Positions 1 to 7,472 of a DNA stretch of 64,000 nucleotides are shown here, one piece after another (position 1 is the first letter of the stretch; the number at the start of each line of letters is the position of its first letter). This DNA is from Prevotella sp. HJM029 (lineage in GTDB: Bacteria; Bacteroidota; Bacteroidia; Bacteroidales; Bacteroidaceae): positions 1-64,000 of the forward strand of contig NZ_AZHT01000177.1 in the NCBI RefSeq assembly GCF_000599605.1. Direction: 5' to 3'. The notes under the pieces were generated by a model that searched no databases, was not told the DNA's origin, and saw only the letters and a list, made by a program, of their open reading frames with translations. The position numbers and the translations under genes are program-made.

Positions 1-113
1 AAAAAGATTTATTCTTCTAAGAGTGTATGGGTGAGAATTGAGTGGATGGTAGGTTTTGCAGAGGTCTCAATTCTTTATTTATTCAATGAGTCGGTAGGAA
101 TCGGAACTGATAG

Positions 114-323
114 TACAAGTACGATCTTCCTTTCCCACTTCTCTGCGACACAGAACTCAAACTCGTGCAGGAACTCGGCGTATATGGCGAGAAAAAAATG
201 GCTGGACGCACATACATGGGCGTATACCGCACCACCTTTATTACGGATACCGAGGGTACAGTGACCCGCATCATTGGCCCGAAGGAAGTGAAAGTGAGGG
301 CTCACGCCGAGCAAATATTATAG
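114..323 (+). pseudogene. 5'-truncated remnant of a Bcp/PrxQ-type peroxiredoxin
   Basis: Read in the frame beginning at 114, this stretch encodes about the last 69 residues of a thioredoxin-dependent thiol peroxidase of the Bcp type: KYDLPFPLLCDTELKL, then YGEKKMAGRTYMG, a YRTTFI strand, IIGPKEVK and the terminal HAEQIL, ending at TAG 321-323. Family members are normally about 150 residues, and the N-terminal half with the peroxidatic cysteine is missing. An in-frame TAG sits at 111-113, and nothing from 1 to 113 resembles the missing half in any forward frame, so I read it as a decayed fragment and not as a gene cut by the window edge. An insertion or deletion upstream of 114 is the likely cause. 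Confidence 0.75.
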
Positions 324-465
324 AAAGGCGACTCACATCAACTCTTTGCTTTCCTCATTTCGCAGGCTCAACGAACAGCAACTGCCGATTTTCCAAAGGA
401 AGGAAAGAATTGATGTTGGCAGCAACAAGCAAGCGTGCGCTGGCTTTTCAGGTCGGCGCTGTTTG

Positions 466-1014
466 CTATACGCTCTGTTTCATGTCGCGTGTAATGCGGA
501 AATTCTTATTTCCCGAGCGTGCTTCAACAATGTAAACAGCGCCCGGGAGAAACTCCATGGTGATGTCTTTCGTATAGACAATGTTCATGGCAGCACACCG
601 ATTGAATTTCTGATAGGTATAGAATTGAAATGTCACCTTGTGCTTTCCCGCAGCAATAAAACGGCCGTTAATCCATGAAAAGCTTACGCCATGCCCATTA
701 TTGATGTCATCAATGCTGAGAATTGACACGCCTTCTACTTGGAACATATGATTGACCGCCTGTAATATTAGCTTGCTACGTTTGGGATGGCAACGAAACC
801 AAACATTCTTTTCATACTTGAAAATCAAGCATATCAGGCACGAAAGCGGAATCATTGCTATCAAAGGCACAACAGGAAATATTCCATACTCAAAAAAATT
901 TGGAAAAAGTTGTTGTAATTCGCGGTCGTAACAAACTGACAAAACAATACTCACGGCGGTGAGCAATGTAGCTGCCAGAATGCCTAACCTAGACCTTACA
1001 GGAAGTGTTGTCAT
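466..1014 (-). CDS. Hypothetical protein with two N-terminal membrane helices
   Basis: A 182-residue protein of no family I recognise. Two hydrophobic segments are visible, around residues 9-27 (GILAATLLTAVSIVLSV) and 43-65 (GIFPVVPLIAMIPLSCLICL). They are followed by a basic stretch and a soluble C-terminal domain of about 110 residues with beta-type patterning (GVSFSWINGRFIAAGKHKVT). This layout suggests a membrane-anchored protein with its domain on one face of the inner membrane. It converges on the peroxiredoxin remnant and has no operon partner. Start at 1014 is the first Met before the first helix. Function unknown. Confidence 0.55.
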   Translation of the reverse strand: MTTLPVRSRLGILAATLLTAVSIVLSVCYDRELQQLFPNFFEYGIFPVVPLIAMIPLSCLICLIFKYEKNVWFRCHPKRSKLILQAVNHMFQVEGVSILSIDDINNGHGVSFSWINGRFIAAGKHKVTFQFYTYQKFNRCAAMNIVYTKDITMEFLPGAVYIVEARSGNKNFRITRDMKQSV

Positions 1015-1303
1015 GCTGGGAAACGAGGGATAGGCGAATATTTAAAGATAAGGCTGTAGACCAATATCACCAATGCGAATGCTCCTAGTAGCACAAATAT
1101 ATGCTCAACGAATGACTCCATAGTCTAATTTTTAGGAAACGAAAATTGAAAATCCACTCCACCTCACAGCCGACAGGCAAAAGACAAAGCTTTTTTAATA
1201 ATTCTCTTCTTAAATTCTGATTGCAAAGATACATATTTTCTTTCTTTTCCTGCAAGCTTGAAACCATTTTTTCTCCTACGAAACATCCCACTTTCATGTA
1301 AAG

Positions 1304-1659
1304 ACCTTAATTCCGCAGCATTATTCCTTGTGAGGTACTTTTATATATTGAAGTGACATTTTTGGGATTTATCCATTGATATGGGGATTTTCCGGGGTTC
1401 TTGGGTCTTGCATAATCATGAAATCCCCCACCCAAACCAATGGGGAAGTATGAAAAGCCACAAAGAAACGATGTAAATTCCACCGAGAGAAGTGATATTC
1501 TCGTTTTTAATTGCTACCTTTGTCATGTCAGTTTTTTGCTTACTTGTTATGTTTGCAGCACCAAGATAGGTGAAATTTCTGACATATCAAAGTGTTTTGA
1601 GGATATTGTTTCTCAGGCACTTGGATTTCTTAAAAGATTTTATGCTGCGGAATTAAGGG
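1304..1659. mobile_element. Short inverted-repeat element, long copy
   Basis: The left end reads CCTTAATTCCGCAGCAT at 1305-1321. The right end, TTATGCTGCGGAATTAAGG (1640-1658), is its inverted repeat. The final ~54 bp (from TTTCTCAGGCACTTGG to the end) is nearly identical to the right end of the second copy at 2480-2568, and the left ends also match (both continue with TTCCTTGTGAG or TTCTTGTGAG). The interior is about 270 bp longer than in the short copy and shows no convincing gene. This looks like a non-autonomous, MITE-like element or an internally deleted insertion sequence. No clear target duplication is visible for this copy. Confidence 0.6.
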
Positions 1660-1715
1660 AATTATCAACTCGAAAAAGGAATCTCGGAAGCATATGGATG
1701 AAAGGGGGATAAAAA

Positions 1716-2282
1716 ATGAGAATTAATTTATTTCTTTTTATACAATTGTTTTTATCGTCAAGTATTATGACATTTGCTCAAGATCGAATTATACAATTAG
1801 ATAGTACTATAATATCTTATGACATAGGTAATGAGTGTATATCAATAATTAAGTATACTTTGTATAATAATTCTACACATAATGTATGGGTGTGGCTTTC
1901 AAATGATAGTATAAATACATCAAATAAAAAAAAAGTAAGAAGACGTTTCTTTACAAAGGGAGAAGAGCATACTAATCTACTCCAAATAGGGCTTGATGTG
2001 AACGCCACTTTTGATAAAGACCTATTTCAGAATCTCATAAAAGTAATAAAAGTAGGTGAATGCTTCAATCTTTTCTTTATAACTAATAATCAAGATAATC
2101 TGAAATTATCTTATTCCGATATATTGCCACATATCGTTATATTAGACGAATACTTAGTTTTAAAAGAACTACATCTAAGTAAAAATATCTTTACACCAAG
2201 TTTCTTCTATAATAGCTGTTCAATAATAATTCCATTAGAGAAATTCTATCAGTATATAAAAAAGGACCTAACTGAGGAGTAA
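1716..2282 (+). CDS. Hypothetical secreted or envelope protein, AT-rich
   Basis: A 188-residue protein that begins with a typical signal peptide (MRINLFLFIQLFLSSS, cleavage probably after TFAQ). The mature part is rich in Ile, Asn, Ser and Lys, has few recognisable motifs and matches no family I know. A purine-rich GGGGGAT precedes the ATG. The gene is markedly more AT-rich than the rest of the window and lies between two copies of the same inverted-repeat element (1304-1659 and 2480-2568). That context suggests horizontal acquisition. Its promoter may lie in the right end of the upstream element. It acts outside the cytoplasm if the signal peptide is used; role unknown. Confidence 0.6.
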   Translation: MRINLFLFIQLFLSSSIMTFAQDRIIQLDSTIISYDIGNECISIIKYTLYNNSTHNVWVWLSNDSINTSNKKKVRRRFFTKGEEHTNLLQIGLDVNATFDKDLFQNLIKVIKVGECFNLFFITNNQDNLKLSYSDILPHIVILDEYLVLKELHLSKNIFTPSFFYNSCSIIIPLEKFYQYIKKDLTEE

Positions 2283-2316
2283 TAAACATAGTAGGAAGAG
2301 CGTTATTGTAGCGAAA

Positions 2317-2451
2317 ATGGTTTATAACAAAGACGGGTATACCGTTTACACCAAGCTCGGTAATGTCATGGGAAGCAATGGTTTTTTGATTTTAGACAAA
2401 GAACGCTTATGCCTGGAAATGATTATCGAAAATATAATCCCAATTATGTAA
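2317..2451 (+). CDS. Possible 44-residue ORF or gene fragment
   Basis: An open frame from ATG 2317 to TAA 2449-2451 encodes a short peptide beginning MVYNKDGYTVYTKLGNVMGS. It has no signal peptide and no family I recognise. It directly follows the AT-rich secreted gene and precedes the short inverted-repeat element. It may be a remnant of a longer reading frame. The rest of 2283-2795 contains nothing else I can name. Confidence 0.2.
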   Translation: MVYNKDGYTVYTKLGNVMGSNGFLILDKERLCLEMIIENIIPIM

Positions 2452-2479
2452 TATTTAGATTTAACAGAAAAGATGATTA

Positions 2480-2568
2480 ACCTTAACTCCGCAGCATAAA
2501 TTCTTGTGAGAACTTTGTTTCTCAGGCACTTGGATTTCTTAAAAGATTTTATGCTGCGGAGTTAAGGT
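2480..2568. mobile_element. Short inverted-repeat element, 89-bp copy with 4-bp target duplication
   Basis: Perfect inverted ends: CCTTAACTCCGCAGCATAAA at 2481-2500 pairs with TTTATGCTGCGGAGTTAAGG at 2548-2567, and the flanking A/T at 2480 and 2568 extends the match. The tetranucleotide ATTA flanks it on both sides (2476-2479 and 2569-2572), as expected of a target-site duplication. The interior is only about 47 bp and non-coding. It shares both ends with the longer copy at 1304-1659. Transposase must come from elsewhere; none is in this window. Confidence 0.7.
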
Positions 2569-2795
2569 ATTACTAAAACGCGAGAGGTTTTCGGCCTAAT
2601 CCAATATCCATTACGTAAAAAAGCGAATTATTGGTAAGTTTTCAAGCACAATTGGTAACAATGGTATGGAAAAGAGGGGGTATTTTTGCAAAGGTAGTAG
2701 AAACAGAATTATAGATGGTTTATTTTTTCTGTAGATTTAATCTCAATAGGTATTAGCGACTATTTTTAAGAGTAAAAGGATTAGTAAATGAGGAA

Positions 2796-2824
2796 GGTGT
2801 CCACGTGAGTGGATGCCTTTTTTT
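2796..2824 (+). terminator. Rho-independent terminator
   Basis: GGTGTCCAC (2796-2804) pairs with GTGGATGCC (2809-2817) around a GTGA loop, followed by seven T. It faces the plus strand, although no intact plus-strand gene lies within 340 bp upstream, so it may have belonged to a gene lost from 2452-2795. It also insulates the minus-strand methyltransferase gene that ends at 2844. Confidence 0.7.
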
Positions 2825-2843
2825 GTTGTTGTCGCTGATGGGG

Positions 2844-3527
2844 CTATCGCTCGGCCACCTTTCTCACTAAGGTGAGTCCATCGCGCAACGGCAAAATCAC
2901 CTGCTCGGCACGTGGATCGGCCAGCACATGGTCGTTGAACGCACGGATACCCACGGTCTGTGCGTCGTGATCATAGGCGCTATCGACGACATGACCATCC
3001 CACAACGTGTTGTCGACAGCCATGAAACCGCCTGTGCGCAGCACGCGCATCGCCATCTCATAGGTTTCGATATAGGTGCGCTTGTCGCCGTCGATGAAGG
3101 CAAAATCGAAGGTTATTCCCAACTGAGGTGCCAGCACGTTGGCATCGCCGATGGTGAAGACAACCTGCTGTGCCCAAGGCGATTGCGCTATCCATGGACG
3201 GGTGAAATCCTCCATCTCGTCGTTCACTTCAAACGTGTAGAGGCGTCCGTCGGGGGGTAAAGCGGCGGCCATGCAGAGCGCACTGTAACCGCTGAAGGTG
3301 CCCACCTCGAGCACCCGCTGTGGCCGAATCATTGCCACGAGCATCTTTAACAGCTGCCCTTGCACATGACCGCTGGCCATGCGCCCATGAATGGTGTGGA
3401 TGTTGGTGGCGCGATAGAGCCGATAGAGGTAGTCGTTCTCGGGCGAAGTGTGTTGCGCCACATAGGCCTCAAGGGCATCTTCGGGCGGTTGCAGCCCGGG
3501 AATGTGGAGGTCGCCATGCCTGCTCAT
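2844..3527 (-). CDS. Class I SAM-dependent O-methyltransferase (COMT family)
   Basis: A 227-residue cytoplasmic enzyme of the caffeoyl-CoA/catechol O-methyltransferase-like family. The SAM-binding motif I is VLEVGTFSGYSAL (residues 72-84). DFAFIDGDK (141-149) supplies the metal-binding Asp, and DNTLWDG (172-178) is the conserved motif that follows. Length is normal for the bacterial family. The substrate cannot be told from sequence; bacterial relatives act on catechols or modified tRNA uridines. It starts 3 bp after the aroQ stop and is almost certainly co-transcribed with it from the promoter at 4028-4035. Confidence 0.9.
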   Translation of the reverse strand: MSRHGDLHIPGLQPPEDALEAYVAQHTSPENDYLYRLYRATNIHTIHGRMASGHVQGQLLKMLVAMIRPQRVLEVGTFSGYSALCMAAALPPDGRLYTFEVNDEMEDFTRPWIAQSPWAQQVVFTIGDANVLAPQLGITFDFAFIDGDKRTYIETYEMAMRVLRTGGFMAVDNTLWDGHVVDSAYDHDAQTVGIRAFNDHVLADPRAEQVILPLRDGLTLVRKVAER

Positions 3528-3530
3528 GGC

Positions 3531-3965
3531 CTATTTTGTCTGCCGTTTGCGGTTCACCAAGGCTTCGACGGCCAAGCCATAGCCCGGCAAACCGAGTCCC
3601 ACGATGACGCCCTGACACACGCTGCTGAGCATCGACTGGTGGCGAAAGGCCTCGCGTTGATAGATGTTGCTGATGTGCACCTCAATCACCGGTGCCGCAA
3701 TGGCACGGATGCAGTCGTGCAGGGCGATGCTCGTGTGGCTGTAGCCGCTTGCATTGAGCACCACACCATCGCAGTCAAAGCCCACCGCTTGCAACCGGTT
3801 GATGAGCTCGCCCTCGACATTGCTCTGGAAATAATCTATCTGCACGTCGGGGAATTGTGCACGCAGGGTCGACAGATAGCGCTCAAACGAGCTGTCGCCA
3901 TAGATAGATGGCTCGCGCCGACCTAAGAGGTTGAGGTTGGGACCATTGATAATCTGAATTTTCAT
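3531..3965 (-). CDS. aroQ: 3-dehydroquinate dehydratase, type II
   Basis: AroQ removes water from 3-dehydroquinate to give 3-dehydroshikimate, step three of the shikimate pathway to aromatic amino acids. The type II signature NGPNLNLLGRREP is at residues 8-20, with the catalytic Tyr in IYG (21-23), NASGYSHTS (71-79) in the substrate loop and EVHISN with the catalytic His at 95-100. The protein is 144 residues, the normal length. I chose the Met at 3965 because the NGPNLNLLG strand begins a few residues after it; an in-frame Met at 4019 would add 18 unrelated residues. It forms an operon with the methyltransferase. Confidence 0.95.
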   Translation of the reverse strand: MKIQIINGPNLNLLGRREPSIYGDSSFERYLSTLRAQFPDVQIDYFQSNVEGELINRLQAVGFDCDGVVLNASGYSHTSIALHDCIRAIAAPVIEVHISNIYQREAFRHQSMLSSVCQGVIVGLGLPGYGLAVEALVNRKRQTK

Positions 3966-3983
3966 TGTTCCGTTTTTTTTCGT

Positions 3984-3991
3984 TATCTTTG
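3984..3991 (+). promoter_or_regulatory. Bacteroidetes -7 promoter box for xerD
   Basis: TATCTTTG matches the Bacteroidetes sigma-ABfr -7 consensus TAnnTTTG. A TTG at 3965-3967 lies about 16 bp upstream as a -33 element. The ATG of xerD follows 53 bp downstream. Confidence 0.6.
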
Positions 3992-4027
3992 TGCTGCCGC
4001 TGGGTAAAAGCCCATGCATTCGTTCAG

Positions 4028-4035
4028 CAAATATA
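4028..4035 (-). promoter_or_regulatory. -7 promoter box for aroQ operon
   Basis: On the minus strand this reads TATATTTG, a match to TAnnTTTG, about 60 bp before the aroQ start. It overlaps the 5' leader of the divergent xerD transcript. Confidence 0.5.
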
Positions 4036-4044
4036 CAACATTAG

Positions 4045-4986
4045 ATGGAAAAGAACAAAAAATCGTCGGCAAATCTATTGAAAGTTTATCAGCGCTACCT
4101 GCAGTTGGAGCGCAACTACTCGGGCAACACGCTCGAGGCCTATCTGCATGATGTGGGGCTGTTGTTGGACTATTGTGCGCAGAACGGTTTGGAGTTGCTG
4201 CACGTGACGCTGGAAGATTTGCAGCATTTCTCGGCCTCGCTACACGATTTGCAGGTGGGTCCGCGCTCGCAAGCCCGTGTGCTGAGCGGACTGCGGTCGT
4301 TCTATCGCTTCCTCATGTTGGACGGATATATTGAAAACGACCCCACCGAATTGTTGGAATCGCCTGTGCAGGCACATCATCTGCCCGAGGTGTTGTCGAC
4401 ACAAGAGGTGGACATGCTCGAGGCAGCCGTCGACCTTTCGAAGAGCGAGGGGCATCGCAACCGCGCCATCATCGAGGTGTTGTTCTCGTGTGGACTGCGT
4501 GTTTCAGAATTGGTGAACCTCAAACTCTCCAATCTCTACCTCGACGATGGTTTCATTCGTGTGACGGGAAAGGGTAACAAAGAGCGGTTGGTGCCCATCT
4601 CGCCACGTGCCATCCGCGAACTTCGGTTTTGGTTTGACGACCGCAACCGCTTGACCATCAAACCTGGGCAGGAGGATTTTGTGTTTCTCAATCGGCGTGG
4701 CCATCAGCTCACCCGCACGATGATTCTCATCATGCTCAAGCGATTGGCCGAGGAGGCGGGCATCCGAAAAACCATCTCGCCCCACACCTTGCGCCACAGT
4801 TTTGCCACAGCCTTGTTGCAAGGGGGTGCCGACTTGCGCGCCATTCAAGCCATGTTGGGTCACGAAAGCATTTCAACCACAGAGATTTACACGCATATCG
4901 ACACGGCAGCCCTGCGCGAGGAGATTTTGAAACACCACCCCCGCAACATCAAATTTGCCGCCGAGCAGGGCGAGAGAGAGGCGTGA
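4045..4986 (+). CDS. xerD: Tyrosine site-specific recombinase XerD
   Basis: A 313-residue XerC/D-type recombinase that resolves chromosome dimers at dif during cell division. The N-terminal SAM-like core-binding domain covers residues 10-95. The catalytic domain carries the full set of active residues: Arg152 (GLRVSELV), Lys176 (TGKGNKER), His247 and Arg250 (HTLRHSFA), His273 (LGHESISTTEIYTHI) and nucleophile Tyr282. The C-terminal pattern is XerD-like, although XerC and XerD are hard to separate in Bacteroidetes. Housekeeping length and an intact catalytic set argue against an integrase of a mobile element. It is divergent from aroQ and has its own promoter at 3984. Confidence 0.92.
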   Translation: MEKNKKSSANLLKVYQRYLQLERNYSGNTLEAYLHDVGLLLDYCAQNGLELLHVTLEDLQHFSASLHDLQVGPRSQARVLSGLRSFYRFLMLDGYIENDPTELLESPVQAHHLPEVLSTQEVDMLEAAVDLSKSEGHRNRAIIEVLFSCGLRVSELVNLKLSNLYLDDGFIRVTGKGNKERLVPISPRAIRELRFWFDDRNRLTIKPGQEDFVFLNRRGHQLTRTMILIMLKRLAEEAGIRKTISPHTLRHSFATALLQGGADLRAIQAMLGHESISTTEIYTHIDTAALREEILKHHPRNIKFAAEQGEREA

Positions 4987-5106
4987 GCGGAGTGTGCTGT
5001 TTTATATATATAAGGTGTTGCTTGGGCGGTAAGGTTCAAAGCGAATCTTTCTTTTTGAGCGTGAACGAAGTGTATGAAGGTAAACAACAATAATGACAAT
5101 AGGACA

Positions 5107-5502
5107 ATGAAAATTTCAGTCATGGTGGAATGTGGAAATGATGGCAGCTATTCTTGCTACAGCACGGCGCCCATTGGGGATTATGGCTTGGTGGATGGCG
5201 ATGGAAAGACGGTTGCACAGGCAAAAGAAGATTTTCTGAAGGCCATTGAAGAATGTCGGAAGGCTTATCCTGACGATGAACGCTATTGCAATCTGACGTT
5301 CGAATATCGTTACGATCTGCGCTCGTTTTTCAATGATTTCAGCCATCTCGATGTGTCGGATATTGCCAAGCGTGCGGGGATAAACCTCTCGCTGATGCGG
5401 CAATATATGAGTGGGGAAAAGACGGCTGACGAACAAACCTACGAGTGTTTGTTGGCCTGTATCGAACAAATCAAGGCCGAACGGTGTGCTGAATCGAGAT
5501 AA
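5107..5502 (+). CDS. HicB-like antitoxin/regulator with C-terminal HTH, orphan
   Basis: 131 residues. The N-terminal half (MKISVMVECGNDGSYSCY, then QAKEDFLKAIEECRKAY) has the HicB partial-RNase-H pattern. The C-terminal half (SDIAKRAGINLSLMRQYMSG) is a helix-turn-helix like that used by HicB antitoxins to bind their own operator. No HicA toxin lies on either side: upstream is xerD plus 120 non-coding bp, downstream is the repeat island. I chose the Met at 5107 because it opens directly into the HicB strand; an ATG at 5074 would add 11 Asn-rich residues. Likely a stand-alone DNA-binding regulator, or an antitoxin that outlived its toxin. Confidence 0.6.
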   Translation: MKISVMVECGNDGSYSCYSTAPIGDYGLVDGDGKTVAQAKEDFLKAIEECRKAYPDDERYCNLTFEYRYDLRSFFNDFSHLDVSDIAKRAGINLSLMRQYMSGEKTADEQTYECLLACIEQIKAERCAESR

Positions 5503-5781
5503 GGTGCCGCCTTCCGGGTGTGTGGCGTAGCGCTGATGGGAGAGCGTACAAGCCCCAAGGGGGTAACCTCTCTCGTGCCTTTCCGCACGCATGCCCCTGC
5601 CATTGATGGGGCAACCCCATGCGGTTCAATGCCTATACATCATCTTGCCGTGCACCATCCCTATGCTGTGGTGTGATGATAAATGGCCATTGATGGGACA
5701 ATCCCATTGTGATGGCGTTGCATCATCATGATTTACGCATTCACAAAAATGGGGATGATGGGGAAATGGCACGGGGAATTT

Positions 5782-5893
5782 AAAGAAGTACAACCCCCAA
5801 GGGGGTAGCATTCTGTGGTGAACGTCGTCAGACAGGGTAGATTTCGCTGCGCTCATCAACCCTGCCCTCTCGACCGTATAACCCCTTCGGGGT
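5782..5893 (+). repeat. Composite palindromic element, right half only
   Basis: Starts at AAAGAAGTACAACCCCC, passes ACAGGGTAGATTTCGCTGCG and CTCATCAACCCTGCC, and ends at ACCCCTTCGGGGT. It matches the right half of the full copies; similarity to the 6312-6545 copy extends over roughly 225 bp. A left half is absent. Confidence 0.7.
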
Positions 5894-6163
5894 AACCTCT
5901 CCCACACCTTTTCGCGCATGTGCTCCTGCCATTGATGGGGCAATCCCACGCGATAGTATGGTCACACCCTATGTTGTGGCGTGGTGATAAATGGCCATGA
6001 TGCGCACAACCTCTATGCTGTGGCTTGGCAATGAATAGCCATGCGGCACGCAACCCCATCGGAATGGTATGGTCACACTCCATATTGTGGCGTGATGATA
6101 AATGGCCATGTTGCACACTATCTTTATGCTGTCGCTTGGCGATGGATGGCCATGTGGCACGCA

Positions 6164-6488
6164 ACCCCATCGGGGTTGTACATTCGATAGCCCGGGGTTG
6201 CCGACGATAGGAGGCTACCCCGGGGAGCAAGGTGGGCGGAATGCTACCCCCTTGGGGGTTGTACTTTCTTTCTGTATGCTATCGAATACATCACATGTAA
6301 CCATCTGTGGCATCGCATCATCATGATTTACGCATCCACGGGAATGGGCATCAATGGGGAAATGGCGCGAGAAATTAAAAAAGTACAACCCCCAAGGGGG
6401 TAGCATTCTGTGGTGAACGTCGTCAGACAGGGTAGATTTCGCTGCGCTCATCAACCCTGCCCTGCCGAAAGTATAACCCCTTCGGGGT
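6164..6488 (+). repeat. Composite palindromic element, full copy A (325 bp)
   Basis: Begins ACCCCATCGGGGTTGTAC and ends ATAACCCCTTCGGGGT, so the two ends are inverted relatives of each other, each carrying an ACCCC/GGGGT hairpin. The left half has a stem CCCGGGGT...ACCCCGGG (6191-6225) with a GCCGACGATAGGAGGC centre. The right half has AGGGT...ACCCT around GATTTCGCTGCGCTCATC. Two inner ACCCCC/GGGGGT palindromes face each other. Non-coding. Copies B (10546-10872, inverted) and C (30004-30330) have the same order and nearly the same length. Confidence 0.75.
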
Positions 6489-6784
6489 AACCTCTCCCGC
6501 GCCTTTTTGCGCGTGTGCCCCTGCTATTGATGGGGGAATGCCTTGTGATTCAATACCTATATATCATTTTGCCGCGCACCATCTCTATGTCGTGGCTTGG
6601 CAATAAATGGCCATTTGTGGGACAATCCCACGCGATGGTGTCGCATTGTAATGGTTACACGTCTGCGGAAACGAACATCAATGGGTAAATGGTGTAGGAT
6701 AATAAAAAACCATAAAACTGTTAAATATATATAAGATGAGGTGTTTTAGGGGGCACTGTGAATACATCCCTCTCATAAAATATG

Positions 6785-6792
6785 TAACTTTG
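6785..6792 (+). promoter_or_regulatory. -7 promoter box for the ribosomal operon
   Basis: TAACTTTG matches TAnnTTTG. It lies about 207 bp before the rplM start, leaving a long transcribed leader. Confidence 0.6.
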
Positions 6793-6797
6793 CACAC

Positions 6798-6999
6798 CGA
6801 TTGTTGAGAAAGCGCTTAGAATTCTCAGCAGTTCAGTGGTGTTAATAGCGTTCTCTCTGGCCTGATGACGCGGTTAGTGAATCTGCTGATCAGCAAAGCA
6901 AAAGCTGTGGATGGTCTCTTTTAGACTGGAGGCGCCGCGAGGTCTTTGTTATCGAAGGTAATTAACAATGTTTTTTAGTAGTAAAATTTTTATTCAGAA
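6798..6999 (+). promoter_or_regulatory. Long 5' leader of rplM, probably structured
   Basis: About 200 nt between the predicted transcription start and the rplM ATG hold no gene but several small palindromes: TTGAGAA...TTCTCAG near 6802-6830 and GCTGATCAGC near 6885. Ribosomal-protein operons are commonly autoregulated by a product binding such a leader. I do not recognise a named RNA family here, and the fold was not computed. Confidence 0.4.
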
Positions 7000-7461
7000 A
7001 TGAACACTTTAAGTTACAAGACGATTTCCGCAAACAAGGAAACAGCGAAGAAAGAGTGGGTCGTAGTAGACGCTACCGATCAAGTTGTTGGTCGTTTTTG
7101 CTCTAAGGTAGCAAAGCTTCTTCGTGGAAAGTACAAACCCAACTTCACTCCAAACGTAGACTGTGGAGACAACGTGATTATTATTAATGCCGACAAGGTG
7201 GTATTCACGGGAAAGAAGGAAACCGACAAAGTCTACACCCGCTATACTGGTTACCCTGGTGGTCAGCGTTTCAATACGCCTGCAGAGCTCCGTACACGTG
7301 CCAATGGTATCGACAAAATCATTCGTCATGCCGTGAAAGGTATGTTGCCCAAGAACCGTCTTGGTCGGGCTTTAATGGACAATCTTTACGTGTTTGAGGG
7401 TGCTGAGCACAACAAAGAAGCTCAGAAGCCCAAAGCAATTGATATTAACCAGTATAAATAA
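7000..7461 (+). CDS. rplM: 50S ribosomal protein L13
   Basis: 153 residues, normal for Bacteroidetes L13. Family landmarks are EWVVVDATDQVVGRFCSKVAK, LRGKYKPNFTPNVDCGD, YTGYPGG and the C-terminal AVKGMLPKNRLGRALMDNL. It binds 23S rRNA early in large-subunit assembly. First gene of rplM-rpsI-rpsB-tsf, 11 bp before rpsI, downstream of a ~200-nt leader. Confidence 0.97.
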   Translation: MNTLSYKTISANKETAKKEWVVVDATDQVVGRFCSKVAKLLRGKYKPNFTPNVDCGDNVIIINADKVVFTGKKETDKVYTRYTGYPGGQRFNTPAELRTRANGIDKIIRHAVKGMLPKNRLGRALMDNLYVFEGAEHNKEAQKPKAIDINQYK

Positions 7462-7472
7462 TAGAGGATAAG

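Larger units (their letters stand above)
5662..6614. repeat. Six dispersed copies of a ~29-bp motif
   Basis: The motif runs from TATGCTGTGGC through TGATAAATGGCCAT, with variation, at 5662-5690, 5970-5998, 6014-6042, 6083-6109, 6125-6153 and 6586-6614. Copies 2 to 5 are closely packed and two alternate subtypes are visible (GTGATGATAAATGG and CTTGGCAATGAATAG). It is not seen outside this island in the window. Confidence 0.6.
5503..6760. repeat. Gene-free repeat island 1
   Basis: About 1.25 kb without a credible gene, built from repeats also found at 10190-11190 and 29690-30340. It contains a right-half copy of the composite palindromic element (5782-5893, similarity extending over about 5725-5950), a full copy (6164-6488) and six copies of a ~29-bp motif. 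Apparent reading frames here are by-products of the repeats: they use unusual residues, lack homologs I know and occur in different frames in each copy. Confidence 0.8.

Noticed and set aside
1085-1297. 70-codon minus-strand frame
   Set aside because: Low-complexity, no family resemblance, no promoter, overlaps the left flank of the element.
1440-1712. 90-codon plus-strand frame inside the long inverted-repeat element
   Set aside because: Its C-terminal part is the element's terminal repeat, and no transposase motif is visible.
4045-4986. Mobile-element integrase instead of XerD
   Set aside because: Length, full catalytic set and core-binding domain fit housekeeping XerD, with no adjacent tRNA, excisionase or island.
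5856-6454. Several 60-125 codon open frames on both strands in repeat island 1
   Set aside because: They coincide with repeat units, change frame between copies, have odd Cys/His/Pro-rich composition and no promoter or homology; they are artefacts of low-stop repeats.
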